36,989 nt of DNA from Accumulibacter sp. (GTDB lineage: Bacteria; Pseudomonadota; Gammaproteobacteria; Burkholderiales; Rhodocyclaceae), in NCBI GenBank assembly GCA_031279425.1, contig JAITIQ010000034.1, positions 1-36,989 of the forward strand, read 5' to 3'. The notes beneath the pieces are model-generated. The model was not told the DNA's origin, searched no databases, and was given only the letters and a program-made list of their open reading frames with translations. Position 1 is the first letter of the stretch. Every line of letters starts with the position of its first letter. Position numbers and translations under genes: made by a program. Shown here one piece after another: positions 6,427 to 16,175 of this stretch.

Positions 6427-8616
6427 GTGAATTCCGATGCCACGGCGGGTTTTTCCAGCCCGCGGCCGGAACAGTCCGCGGTCGCGCATGAGCATGAGGA
6501 TCCGGCCTATCAGGTCTTCATCGATTCCTTAAGCTACCTCTCGCCCGAAGACGTCGAACTCGTCCGCGCGGCCTACCGCTTCGGCGACGAGGCGCACCAG
6601 GGGCAGAGGCGCCTGTCCGGCGAACCCTACATCACGCATCCGCTCGCCGTGGCGGGAGCCCTGGCGGAATGGCGCATGGACGTGCCGGCCATCGTCGCGG
6701 CGCTGCTGCACGACGTGATGGAAGACACCGCCGCCAGCAAGGCGCAGATCACCGCGCGCTTCGGCAAACAGGTGGCCGATCTGGTCGACGGCCTGTCGAA
6801 GTTGGACAAGATCGAGTTTCGATCCTATCAGGACGCCCAGGCCGGAAACTTCCGCAAGATGCTGATGGCCATGGCCAGCGACCTGCGCATCGTGCTGATC
6901 AAGCTGGCCGACCGCCGCCACAACCTCCAGACCATGGCGGCGATCCGTCCGGAAAAGCGCCGGCGGATCGCCCACGAAACGCTGGAGATATACGCTCCGA
7001 TCGCCACCCGGCTGGGGCTCAACAACATATCCCGGCAGTTGCAGGATCTGTCGTTCGAGCACATCCATCCGCTGCGTTTCGGGGTGCTGTCCAAGGCGGT
7101 CAAGGCCGCCAGCGGCAACCGCCGCGAACTGCTGGGCAAGATCCTCGACGGCATCCATGGAAAGCTGGCCGAGGAACACATCGAGGCCGGCGTGTTCGGC
7201 CGCGAAAAGAGCCTGTATTCGATCTATCGCAAGATGGTCGAGAAGCATTTGAGTTTTTCCCAGGTGCTCGACATTTACGGTTTCCGCGTCATCGTCAAGG
7301 ACATCGCCATGTGCTACCTGGCGCTCGGCGCCCTGCATTCGCGCTTCAAGCCGGTGCCCGGCAAGTTCAAGGACTACATCGCCATCCCGAAAGTGAACGG
7401 TTACCAGTCGCTGCACACGACGCTGATCGGCCCGTACGGCACGCCGATCGAGATCCAGATCCGCACGCAGGCCATGCACCACCTGGCCGAGGAAGGCATC
7501 GCCTCGCACTGGCTGTACAAGGACAGCGAGGAGAGCGGCGCCGACCTGCAGGACAAGATGCACACCTGGCTGCAGTCGCTGCTCGAATTGCAGAGCGCGA
7601 CCGGCGATTCGGACGAATTCCTGGAACACGTGAAGGTCGACCTGTTCCCCGACGAGGTTTACGTGTTCACGCCGAAGGGGAAAATCCTGGCCTTGCCGCG
7701 CGGCGCGACGGTCATCGACTTCGCCTACGCGGTGCACACCGACATCGGCCACCGCTGCGTCGCGGCGCGCATCGATCACGAGCTGATTCCGCTGTCCGCC
7801 GAGCTCTCGAACGGCAACCAGGTCGAGATCATCACGGCGCCCTACGCCAATCCGAATCCGGCCTGGCTCGGCTACGTCAAGACCAGCCGCGCGCGCAGCC
7901 GCATCCGCCAGTTCCTGCGCGGCGCGCAGCAGGACAGCGCGAGCGCGCTGGGCGAGAAGATGCTGGGCCAGGAGTTGCAGGCGCTCGGCGTGACGGCGGC
8001 GGACGTGCCGGCGACGGTGTGGGAACGCGTCATCCGGGAATCGGGCAGGAAAACCCGGCAGGAACTGTATTCCGACGTGGGCATGGGGCGCAGCCTGGCG
8101 GCGGTCGTCGCGCATCGTCTCGTCGAGCGTCACAAGCCCGGGCATCCGGCCAGGGCGACGGTGCCGCTGCTCATTCGCGGGACGGAAGGCATGGCCATCC
8201 AGCTGGCCCCCTGCTGCCAGCCGATTCCCGGCGACCCGATCATCGGGCTGTTGCGCAAGGATCAGGGATTGCGCATTCATACCCACGTCTGTCCGGTGGT
8301 GCGCAAGTCGCGCAGCACCGAGCCGCAGAACTGGATTCGCGTCGAATGGGAGCCCGATCCCGGCCAGTTTTTCGAAGTGCGCATCAAGGTGATCGCCAGA
8401 AACGTCATCGGCATGTTGGGGCGCGTTGCCAGCGGCATTGCCGCGATGGGCGTCAAGATCGACCAGGTGACCATGGACCGGAAAAAGCCGGGCCTGTTTA
8501 CGGACGTCCATTTCCAGGTACTGGTGCAGGGGCGCTCGCATCTGGCGTCGCTGATGCGCAGTCTGCGGCGCATCCCGGATGTCGCGCGCATCACCCGCGA
8601 ACAGGAGCCGTCATGA
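6427..8616 (+). CDS. spoT: Bifunctional (p)ppGpp synthetase/hydrolase SpoT
   Basis: Makes and degrades the alarmone (p)ppGpp. It has 729 residues from a GTG start at 6427. Domains in order: HD hydrolase (residues about 55-165) with an intact HDxxED motif, LHDVMED, at 94-100; synthetase (about 250-370) with REKSLYSIYRK and YGFRVIV; TGS (about 405-465, starting VYVFTPKGK); a conserved-Cys region with APCCQPIPGD; and a C-terminal ACT domain (about 655-729). The charge motif before YIA reads KFKD (313-316). It is basic, like the RxKD of bifunctional Rel/SpoT enzymes and unlike the acidic ExDD of RelA, so both activities are predicted. The stop overlaps the dadA start (ATGA). Confidence 0.96.
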   Translation: MNSDATAGFSSPRPEQSAVAHEHEDPAYQVFIDSLSYLSPEDVELVRAAYRFGDEAHQGQRRLSGEPYITHPLAVAGALAEWRMDVPAIVAALLHDVMEDTAASKAQITARFGKQVADLVDGLSKLDKIEFRSYQDAQAGNFRKMLMAMASDLRIVLIKLADRRHNLQTMAAIRPEKRRRIAHETLEIYAPIATRLGLNNISRQLQDLSFEHIHPLRFGVLSKAVKAASGNRRELLGKILDGIHGKLAEEHIEAGVFGREKSLYSIYRKMVEKHLSFSQVLDIYGFRVIVKDIAMCYLALGALHSRFKPVPGKFKDYIAIPKVNGYQSLHTTLIGPYGTPIEIQIRTQAMHHLAEEGIASHWLYKDSEESGADLQDKMHTWLQSLLELQSATGDSDEFLEHVKVDLFPDEVYVFTPKGKILALPRGATVIDFAYAVHTDIGHRCVAARIDHELIPLSAELSNGNQVEIITAPYANPNPAWLGYVKTSRARSRIRQFLRGAQQDSASALGEKMLGQELQALGVTAADVPATVWERVIRESGRKTRQELYSDVGMGRSLAAVVAHRLVERHKPGHPARATVPLLIRGTEGMAIQLAPCCQPIPGDPIIGLLRKDQGLRIHTHVCPVVRKSRSTEPQNWIRVEWEPDPGQFFEVRIKVIARNVIGMLGRVASGIAAMGVKIDQVTMDRKKPGLFTDVHFQVLVQGRSHLASLMRSLRRIPDVARITREQEPS

Positions 8617-9860
8617 AAGTAATGATTCTCGGCGCCGGCGTGGTCGGCGTTTGCAGCGCGTGGTACCTCGCCCGGGCCGGGCATGAGGTAGCCGTCGTCG
8701 ACCGGCAGCCCGGCGTCGGGCTGGAAACGAGTTTCGCCAACGGCGGCCAGATTTCGGTCTCCCACGCCGAACCGTGGTCCAACCCGCACGCGCCCTGGCG
8801 CGCCCTGTCCTGGATGGGGCGCGAGGACGCGCCGCTGCTTTTTCGCCTGCGTCCGGACGCCGCGCTGTTCGACTGGAGCCTGCGCTTCCTGCGCGAATGC
8901 ACGCCGGCAAGGACGCGCGAGAACATCCGCGACATCGTGCGCCTCGCCCTGTACAGCCGTGACGAACTGGGGCGTCTGCGCGAAGAGACGGGCATCCATT
9001 ACGATCACCTGACGCGCGGCATCCTGCACGTCTACACCGACGAGAAGGAATACCGGGCGGCGATCGAGGCGGCGAGGATCATGCGCGAGTTCGGCTGCGA
9101 ACGCTACCCGGTTGACGCCGAGCGCTGCGTCGAGATCGAGCCGGCGCTTGCCGCCGCGCGGCCCCTCCTGGTCGGCGGCGACTACACCGCCGCGGACGAA
9201 TCGGGCGACGCCCGCGTATTCACCCGGAATCTCGCCGAACTGTGCCGCGCCCGAGGCGTCGACTTTCGTTTCGTCACCACCGTCGAGCGGCTGCGGGCCG
9301 CGGGCGGGCGCATCGACGGCATCGATGCGCGTTCGCCGGAAGGCTACGCCACCCTGCGCGCCGACGTCTACGTCGTCGCCCTGGGCAGTTTCAGCCCGCG
9401 CTTGCTGCGTCCGCTCGGCATCACCATCCCGGTCTATCCGGCCAAGGGCTATTCGGCGACGATTCCGCTGTCCGCGGACAGCGTGGCGCCGACCGTGGCC
9501 ATGACCGACGACGGTCGCAAGATCGTCTTCTCGCGGCTCGGAGAGCGCCTGCGCGTCGCCGGCACCGCCGAGTTCAACGGCTACGACCTGGGGCTCAACG
9601 ACGTGCGCTGCCGGGCACTGGTCACGCGCGCGCACGAATGGTTTCCCGAACTCAAACCGGCGGGCGAGCCGCAATTCTGGTGCGGCCTGCGTCCGACGAC
9701 GCCCTCGAACGTGCCCTTCATCGGCCCGACCCGGCTTGCGAACCTGTATCTCAATACCGGCCACGGCACGCTCGGCTGGACCATGGCCTGCGGTTCCGGT
9801 CACGCGCTCGCCGACCTGGTCAGCGGCAGGATGCCGGAAGTCGCCCTGCGCGGGTTCTGA
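8613..9860 (+). CDS. dadA: D-amino acid dehydrogenase (FAD-dependent)
   Basis: FAD flavoenzyme that oxidatively deaminates D-amino acids (D-alanine best) to 2-oxo acids and feeds electrons to the respiratory chain at the inner membrane. It is 415 residues, normal for DadA. The N-terminal Rossmann motif is VMILGAGVVGVCSAWYLA, followed by the flavin-contact sequence ETSFANGGQIS. The C-terminal FAD motif NTGHGTLGWTMACGSG is typical of DadA. The ATG at 8613 overlaps the spoT stop by four bases, so it is translationally coupled to spoT. In E. coli spoT is followed by trmH and recG instead. Coupling a D-amino acid catabolic enzyme to the gmk-rpoZ-spoT operon is noteworthy, but no regulatory link can be shown from sequence. 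Confidence 0.93.
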   Translation: MKVMILGAGVVGVCSAWYLARAGHEVAVVDRQPGVGLETSFANGGQISVSHAEPWSNPHAPWRALSWMGREDAPLLFRLRPDAALFDWSLRFLRECTPARTRENIRDIVRLALYSRDELGRLREETGIHYDHLTRGILHVYTDEKEYRAAIEAARIMREFGCERYPVDAERCVEIEPALAAARPLLVGGDYTAADESGDARVFTRNLAELCRARGVDFRFVTTVERLRAAGGRIDGIDARSPEGYATLRADVYVVALGSFSPRLLRPLGITIPVYPAKGYSATIPLSADSVAPTVAMTDDGRKIVFSRLGERLRVAGTAEFNGYDLGLNDVRCRALVTRAHEWFPELKPAGEPQFWCGLRPTTPSNVPFIGPTRLANLYLNTGHGTLGWTMACGSGHALADLVSGRMPEVALRGF

Positions 9861-9872
9861 GCCTGCGAAATA

Positions 9873-10069
9873 TTTGCGGCTGTGCCGGCGGAAGGGACGG
9901 CGCCCTCTCCCGCCCCTGCCGGGGCTCCCTCCCCCGCCAGGCGGGGGAGGGAGCGGCTGCGGATGGGAAAGAACCCGCCACCTGCGCCATCATCGTTGGC
10001 TGGCGATACTTGGCACTACGCGCCGGTACGATCCGGATTCCTGCCATCTTTATCGAGAATTGGAATAAC
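9873..10069. repeat. Composite dispersed repeat (REP hairpin plus conserved tail), copy 1
   Basis: In plus-strand order: TTTGCGGCTGTGCCG (9873-9887), a REP-like double hairpin (about 9897-9955, CCCTCTCCCGCCCC...CAGGCGGGGGAGGG), then a tail with ATCCGGATTCCTGCCATCT (10031-10049) and TCGAGAATTGGAAT (10053-10066). The same parts occur in reverse order on the plus strand at 19402-19535. The tail alone occurs at 23918-23990. The element begins just after the dadA stop and encodes nothing recognisable. Confidence 0.8.
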
Positions 10070-10077
10070 ATCATCCC

Positions 10078-10200
10078 GAAAACCGCGGTGGACGCAGAAA
10101 ACACCGAGAGGCCCCACGAGTACGCGGAGAAAACCGGAGAAATTCGTTTCACTGGACGAGTGAATATCTGATCTTCCCCGCGTCCTCTGCGCGGTCCGAC
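10078..10200. repeat. CACGGAG-type dispersed repeat, inverted arms
   Basis: The left arm AACCGCGGTGGACGCAGAAA (10080-10099) and the further half-arm GTACGCGGAGAAAACCGGAG (10120-10139) are answered by CCGCGTCCTCTGCGCGGTC (10179-10197). The layout is a degenerate inverted repeat like those at 5383-5502 and 19566-19682. With the preceding composite repeat it fills the dadA-to-10258 gap; I see no gene there. Confidence 0.55.
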
Positions 10201-10257
10201 TGCCGTACAGGATCATTGACCACAGCGGCAGAAAGACCGATCCAGGATGGCGGATTG

Positions 10258-11043
10258 ATGCCAGGCAATTTCATGCACGTGCACCGTATCGAATTCGGCC
10301 TCCCAAGCGGCCAAACGTCAGAGAAGACCGTCGAGCTCGCTGAAGGTCTTCTGGGAGCGCTTCGAATGAACGGGCAGATCTGCGGGCGCGAGTGGCCCAT
10401 TTACACAGAAGAAAGCCGTTGCGTGGCGATCGTTCTTGCCCCTGAACAAGAATCTCTTGATCCCAAGTTCCACGGAGAATATGTGACAAGGCGGATTCGT
10501 GAAGGGGAAGCGCTCGGAATCACACTTGCCTTCACCCCGGTGGCGGAAGACTGCGGCGGTGCCGAAGCCTGTTCCTGTCACAGATCAAGCGGATACGTTC
10601 TTTTCACCAATTATCTGTCGCTTGAGTCGCCAGTTCGCTGCCTCGACTGTTTCCTGCCTGTGCCGCTCTACAGGTTCCCGGCAATGCCGAGCGGCGAATA
10701 TTACGAAGTAATTCGCTGGCAATCAGACTATCAGTCGTGTGACCGCTTGCAAATGAACTGCGCGGTCCTCGAACGGGCCGCTACACGACAGCTGTCCGAT
10801 TTTCGCAGCAGCCTCTCGGCAACGGGACGGGAAAACTGCCGCGTCCTTGAGGGCTTGTTGGGCAAACCTTTCTACTATTACCTCTATCGCGCCCATGCGA
10901 GGAGCGTCAAATCCGAGAGGGCAAGGCGATGCCCATCCTGCGGGCAAGCGTGGCATCTGGAAACTCCGCTCCATTCTCTGTTCCATTACCAGTGCGACCA
11001 ATGCCGGCTCTTATCGAACCTCGCATGGAACCTTTCCCCGTGA
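10258..11043 (+). CDS. Zinc-ribbon protein of unknown function (DUF2310-like)
   Basis: About 261 residues from the ATG at 10258. An ATG at 10273 (MHVHRIEF) is an equally possible start, and an upstream TTG at 10216 is less likely. The C-terminal zinc ribbon has the pair CPSC (from base 10930) and CDQC (from 10993) spaced for one zinc site. More Cys/His residues occur mid-protein (CGGAEACSCH, CLDC). The architecture and the closing ribbon resemble the Zn-ribbon family known as DUF2310, described as possibly nucleic-acid binding; I assign this by memory of the pattern, not by search. It lies between repeats and tatD and has noticeably lower GC than its neighbours, so recent acquisition is plausible. 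No signal peptide or membrane segment is seen. Function unknown. Confidence 0.7.
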   Translation: MPGNFMHVHRIEFGLPSGQTSEKTVELAEGLLGALRMNGQICGREWPIYTEESRCVAIVLAPEQESLDPKFHGEYVTRRIREGEALGITLAFTPVAEDCGGAEACSCHRSSGYVLFTNYLSLESPVRCLDCFLPVPLYRFPAMPSGEYYEVIRWQSDYQSCDRLQMNCAVLERAATRQLSDFRSSLSATGRENCRVLEGLLGKPFYYYLYRAHARSVKSERARRCPSCGQAWHLETPLHSLFHYQCDQCRLLSNLAWNLSP

Positions 11044-11108
11044 TCGCCGCAGGTCCATCGCCGATGTGCTTTCCATGCGTTTCGAGTCTGCGCCCTGGAT
11101 GATGAACG

Positions 11109-11891
11109 ATGCTGATCGACACGCATTGCCATCTCGACGCCGCGGAGTTTGCCGGGGACCGTGACGCCGTGGCGCGGGCCGCTACGGCGGCCGGGGTCGC
11201 GGCGATGATCGTGCCGGCGGTCGCGCCGGCGAATTTCGCCGCCGTGCGCGCCTGTTGCGAGCGCTACGCCGGCTGCCGTCCGGCCTACGGCGTGCACCCG
11301 CTCTACGTCGGTTCGCTCGGCGAGACGGCGCCCGACTCGCTGCGCGCCTGGCTGTCGCGGGAAATGATGGGAGCGCATCGGCCGGTGGCGATCGGCGAGA
11401 TCGGCCTGGATTTCCACGTTCCGGGTTTCGACGCGGCCCTGCAGGAACTTTTTTTCGCCGAACAACTGAAGATCGCCAGGGACTTCGATCTTCCCGTCCT
11501 CCTGCACGCGCGCCGCTCGGTCGATGCCGTTCTCAAGCATCTGCGCCGGACCGGCGCGCGCGGCGGCATCGCCCACGCCTTCAACGGCAGCCGCCAACAG
11601 GCCGACGAATTCCTGCGTCTCGGTTTCAAACTCGGCTTTGGCGGCGCGATGACGCACCCGCGCGCCACGCGCATCCGGGCGCTGGCGGCGGCGCTGCCCG
11701 AGGAAGCCCTGGTGCTGGAAACCGACGCGCCGGACATTCCTCCGGCCTGGCTCGCGGGCGGGCGCAACTCACCCGCCGAGCTTCCCGGCATCGCCGGCGC
11801 GCTCGCCGAACTGCGCGGCGTCGAAGGCGCGGAAGTGGAGCGCTTCACGACCGCCAATGCCGTTTCGGTATTTCGCCTTGCCGCGCTGTGA
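11109..11891 (+). CDS. TatD-family metal-dependent hydrolase (YjjV-like nuclease)
   Basis: Predicted cytoplasmic metal-dependent deoxyribonuclease of the TatD family, 260 residues. The N-terminal metal motif IDTHCHLD is intact. The central GEIGLDF segment, LLHARRS, a histidine in IAHAFNGS and the C-terminal LVLETDAPD complete the expected metal-binding set of the TIM-barrel fold. The HAFNGS segment and overall length resemble E. coli YjjV more than TatD or YcfH. The ATG at 11109 follows the previous gene after 65 bases with a weak Shine-Dalgarno. The physiological substrate is unknown; family members act as 3'-5' exonucleases on DNA. Confidence 0.92.
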   Translation: MLIDTHCHLDAAEFAGDRDAVARAATAAGVAAMIVPAVAPANFAAVRACCERYAGCRPAYGVHPLYVGSLGETAPDSLRAWLSREMMGAHRPVAIGEIGLDFHVPGFDAALQELFFAEQLKIARDFDLPVLLHARRSVDAVLKHLRRTGARGGIAHAFNGSRQQADEFLRLGFKLGFGGAMTHPRATRIRALAAALPEEALVLETDAPDIPPAWLAGGRNSPAELPGIAGALAELRGVEGAEVERFTTANAVSVFRLAAL

Positions 11892-11907
11892 AACGGGACG
11901 GTAGAAT
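11878..11907 (+). promoter_or_regulatory. Predicted sigma-70 promoter for rlmE-ftsH
   Basis: TTGCCG (11878-11883), an 18-base spacer and TAGAAT (11902-11907) lie at the tatD stop, about 200 bases before the rlmE start. The long leader that follows contains an inverted repeat (CTGACCC near 11995, GGGTCAG near 12049) and no gene that I recognise. Confidence 0.45.
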
Positions 11908-12104
11908 CGATTTCCGAAGTTCACGGCGCCACCGCGGCGCGCCTTCGACATCCGGGACGCGTCGGGGATTCCGGTCTTTTTATTCCGGCCTGATCTGACC
12001 CTGGAGCGGATCGCGTGGCGGCGGCTTCCCGAAGCACGCCGGAATCGGGTCAGGGTGAACGAAAATCCGCCATGTCTGCCATTGGTCTTTCCGGAGTCGC
12101 CGTG

Positions 12105-12752
12105 ATGAAACGAAATCGAACGAGCAGAGCGTGGATGCGCGAGCATGTGACCGACCTTTATGTGCGGAAAGCCAGGGCGGAAGGATACCGGTCGCGCGCC
12201 GCGTACAAGCTCGCCGAGATCGACGATCGCGACCGTCTGATCCGGCCCGGCGACACGGTCGTCGATCTGGGCGCGGCGCCCGGCGGATGGTCGCAGGTGG
12301 CGGCGCAACGGATGAAGGGCAGGGGCCGCGTGCTGGCGCTCGATCGCCTGGAGATGGACGGACTTGCCGGCGTCCTGTTCATCCAGGGGGATTTCCACGA
12401 GGAATCCGTCCTCCGCCGGCTCGAAACCCTGCTGGGCGGCGAGCGCGCGGGACTCGTGCTGTCCGACATGGCGCCCGACATTTCCGGCGTGCCGATCTCC
12501 GATCAGGCGCGGATCATGGATCTCGCCGGGCTGTCGCTCGAATTTTGCCGCCGCTGGCTGGAACCGGAAGGCGCCTTTCTGGTCAAGGTATTTCAGGGCC
12601 ATGGATACGACGATTTCGTGCGCGAAATGAAATCGGCATTCCGGAGCGTGGCGACGCGCAAACCGGAGGCTTCGCGCGACCGCAGCGCGGAAGTCTATCT
12701 ATTGGGAAAGGGTTTGAAGGGGCCTGAAACCGGCCTGAAACGAAAGGTATAG
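12105..12752 (+). CDS. rlmE: 23S rRNA (uridine-2'-O)-methyltransferase RlmE (FtsJ)
   Basis: Methylates the 2'-O of U2552 in the 23S rRNA A-loop using S-adenosylmethionine, a late step of 50S assembly. It has 215 residues from the ATG at 12105, with GGAG eight bases upstream; upstream in-frame ATGs at 12015 and 12072 would add atypical N-termini. The SAM-binding motif is VVDLGAAPGGWSQ (52-64). The catalytic tetrad K35, D121, K161, E196 is present in AAYKL, SDMAP, LVKVF and AEVYL. It is followed 82 bases later by ftsH, the conserved rlmE-ftsH pair of proteobacteria. Confidence 0.97.
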   Translation: MKRNRTSRAWMREHVTDLYVRKARAEGYRSRAAYKLAEIDDRDRLIRPGDTVVDLGAAPGGWSQVAAQRMKGRGRVLALDRLEMDGLAGVLFIQGDFHEESVLRRLETLLGGERAGLVLSDMAPDISGVPISDQARIMDLAGLSLEFCRRWLEPEGAFLVKVFQGHGYDDFVREMKSAFRSVATRKPEASRDRSAEVYLLGKGLKGPETGLKRKV

Positions 12753-12834
12753 AATGCGACTCTTTCAAGTCCATTCATTTCATCCACTTTCTTCCTTTTC
12801 CCGACGACCGGGACAACGAGAATGAGGTACGGCA

Positions 12835-14718
<1,884 letters not shown>

Positions 14719-14736
14719 GAGGTGGCGAAACCGCTT

Positions 14737-14766
14737 TCGACACGGAGAGAAACCGGAGAAATTTCC
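14737..14766. repeat. Half-copy of the CACGGAGA dispersed repeat
   Basis: CTTTCGACACGGAGAGAAAC (14737-14756) starts 19 bases after the ftsH stop. The first 14 bases are identical to the arm at 19571-19584. It forms most of the 48-base gap between the convergent ftsH and ubiA genes. Confidence 0.5.
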
Positions 14767-15660
14767 TCAACGCACGCCGCGCACGACCATGAAATCGACG
14801 ACGATGCCGGCGAAGATGGCGGCGCCGACCCAGTTGTTGTGCAGGAAAGCCTTGAAGCAGCGGGCCGGTTCGCGGGTCCGGATCAGGAAGTAGTGATACA
14901 CGGCCAGTACCGCCGCCACGCCCAGCCCGGCGTAAAAGGCCCAGCGCGCGCGCATCTCGTGGCCCACCCAGGCGATCAGCGCGAAAGCCAGGACGTAGCA
15001 GCACATCACCGCCGCGACGTCGAGCCGGCCGAAGGTGATCGCCGAGGTCTTGATGCCGATCTCAAGATCGTCGGCGCGGTCGACCATGGCATATTCCGTA
15101 TCGTAGGCGATTGCCCAGAATACGTTGGCCAGCAACAACGCCCAGGCGATCCGTGGAATCGTGTCGAACTGGAGCGCATAGGCCATGAGAATGCCAAAGC
15201 CATAGGCAACGCCCAGACAGGCCTGCGGTATGGCGAAGAAACGCTTGGTGAACGGATAGCCGATGGCCAGCAGGACGGCCGGCACGGACCACGCGACGAC
15301 ATGCCAGCTGCGCAGCGCGAGGACCAGGCAGAAGGAGCAGAGGACGAGCGCGAGGAAGAGCCACAGCGCCTCCCTGACCGAAACCCTGCCGGTCGTCAGG
15401 GGACGGTCCCTGGTGCGTTCGACATGGAGGTCGAAGTCGCGGTCGGCCAGGTCGTTGATCACGCATCCGGCGGAACGCATCAGCACCGTTCCCAGCACGA
15501 AAATCCACACCGTGATCCAGCCCGGTCTCCCCCAGGAGGACAGCCACAGCGCCCACAGGGTCGGCCACATCAGCAACAGGATGCCGATCGGCTTGTCCAG
15601 CCGCATCAGCTTCTCATACAGGTCGATGCGTTCCCGCAGGGTCGTCTTGTCGGGTGTCAT
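14767..15660 (-). CDS. ubiA: 4-hydroxybenzoate octaprenyltransferase UbiA
   Basis: Inner-membrane prenyltransferase that joins the polyprenyl chain to 4-hydroxybenzoate in ubiquinone synthesis. From the ATG at 15660 it is 297 residues, the family norm. An upstream in-frame start would add 18 non-conserved residues. The first Asp-rich motif is NDLADRDFD, followed by RTRDRPL. The second is DTEYAMVDRADD. About eight hydrophobic segments separate and follow them. No ubiC is adjacent. The start lies 170 bases from tRNA-Gly on the same strand, so it could share transcription with the tRNA. Confidence 0.96.
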   Translation of the reverse strand: MTPDKTTLRERIDLYEKLMRLDKPIGILLLMWPTLWALWLSSWGRPGWITVWIFVLGTVLMRSAGCVINDLADRDFDLHVERTRDRPLTTGRVSVREALWLFLALVLCSFCLVLALRSWHVVAWSVPAVLLAIGYPFTKRFFAIPQACLGVAYGFGILMAYALQFDTIPRIAWALLLANVFWAIAYDTEYAMVDRADDLEIGIKTSAITFGRLDVAAVMCCYVLAFALIAWVGHEMRARWAFYAGLGVAAVLAVYHYFLIRTREPARCFKAFLHNNWVGAAIFAGIVVDFMVVRGVR

Positions 15661-15829
15661 GGTGCGATTCCCAGCCGATCGAGAAAGGGGGTCTTGTCCG
15701 GAGTGGAAGAACATCTTGCATCCCTATGTGGATGACGCGACGTCCACTTGCCCCGCGTCAGACCGAGAGTCTCTGCCGGGTGTGAACCTTTCGCCACTCC
15801 CCGCTTTGCGCCTGTCGACTCCGGTCACA

Positions 15830-15903
15830 TGGAGCGGGTGAAGGGAATCGAACCCTCGTTATCTGGTTGGGAACCAGGAGTTCTGCCATTGAACTACACC
15901 CGC
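15830..15903 (-). tRNA. tRNA-Gly (anticodon CCC)
   Basis: The 74-base tRNA includes an encoded CCA end. The acceptor GCGGGTG pairs with CACCCGC. The D-arm is GTTCAATGGCAGAAC, the anticodon loop TTCCCAA carries CCC (reads GGG codons), and the T-arm is GAGGGTTCGATTCCCTT. It closely resembles E. coli tRNA-Gly(CCC). The top pair of the anticodon stem appears to be C27-A43, a mismatch. Confidence 0.97.
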
Positions 15904-15945
15904 CCTGAAACTTCGGAAGAAAGCCTCGAACATTTCAACGGGGGG

Positions 15946-15951
15946 ATTGTA
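15946..15951 (-). promoter_or_regulatory. Possible -10 box for tRNA-Gly
   Basis: TACAAT on the minus strand lies 43 bases upstream of the tRNA 5' end. The -35 region at 17-18 bases is poor. The rest of the 272-base gap to apbC shows no gene. Confidence 0.3.
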
Positions 15952-16175
15952 GCATCAAGCCCTTCGGGTTTGCGATGTACACAGTCCATGCGGCCTTTCC
16001 AGGGCGATCGCATTGGAAAATCCGGAGCGGGCCGCCGGGTATTTGAATGGAACGAGACCGACAGGATGCCGGCAAAACGAGACGCAAATTCTTCTCCCCT
16101 TGAAGTTCCATTGTCTTCGCCGTCCCCCTTGTGGTTAACTGCCTCCTTTTCCAGATTCAACGAGGAGCACGATTC

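Noticed and set aside
6529-8541. 670-codon open frame antisense to spoT
   Set aside because: Shadow of a fully convincing SpoT gene; no motif or plausible ribosome site.
6669-8612. Apparent fusion of a long Arg/Gly/Pro-rich region to DadA
   Set aside because: The N-terminal 648 codons are the wrong frame of spoT; DadA starts at 8613.
11892-12104. Riboswitch in the rlmE leader
   Set aside because: An inverted repeat (CTGACCC/GGGTCAG) exists, but no known aptamer motif could be matched.
12753-12834. Sigma-32 heat-shock promoter before ftsH
   Set aside because: CCTGAAA resembles a -35 but no CCCCATNT-like -10 is found at correct spacing.
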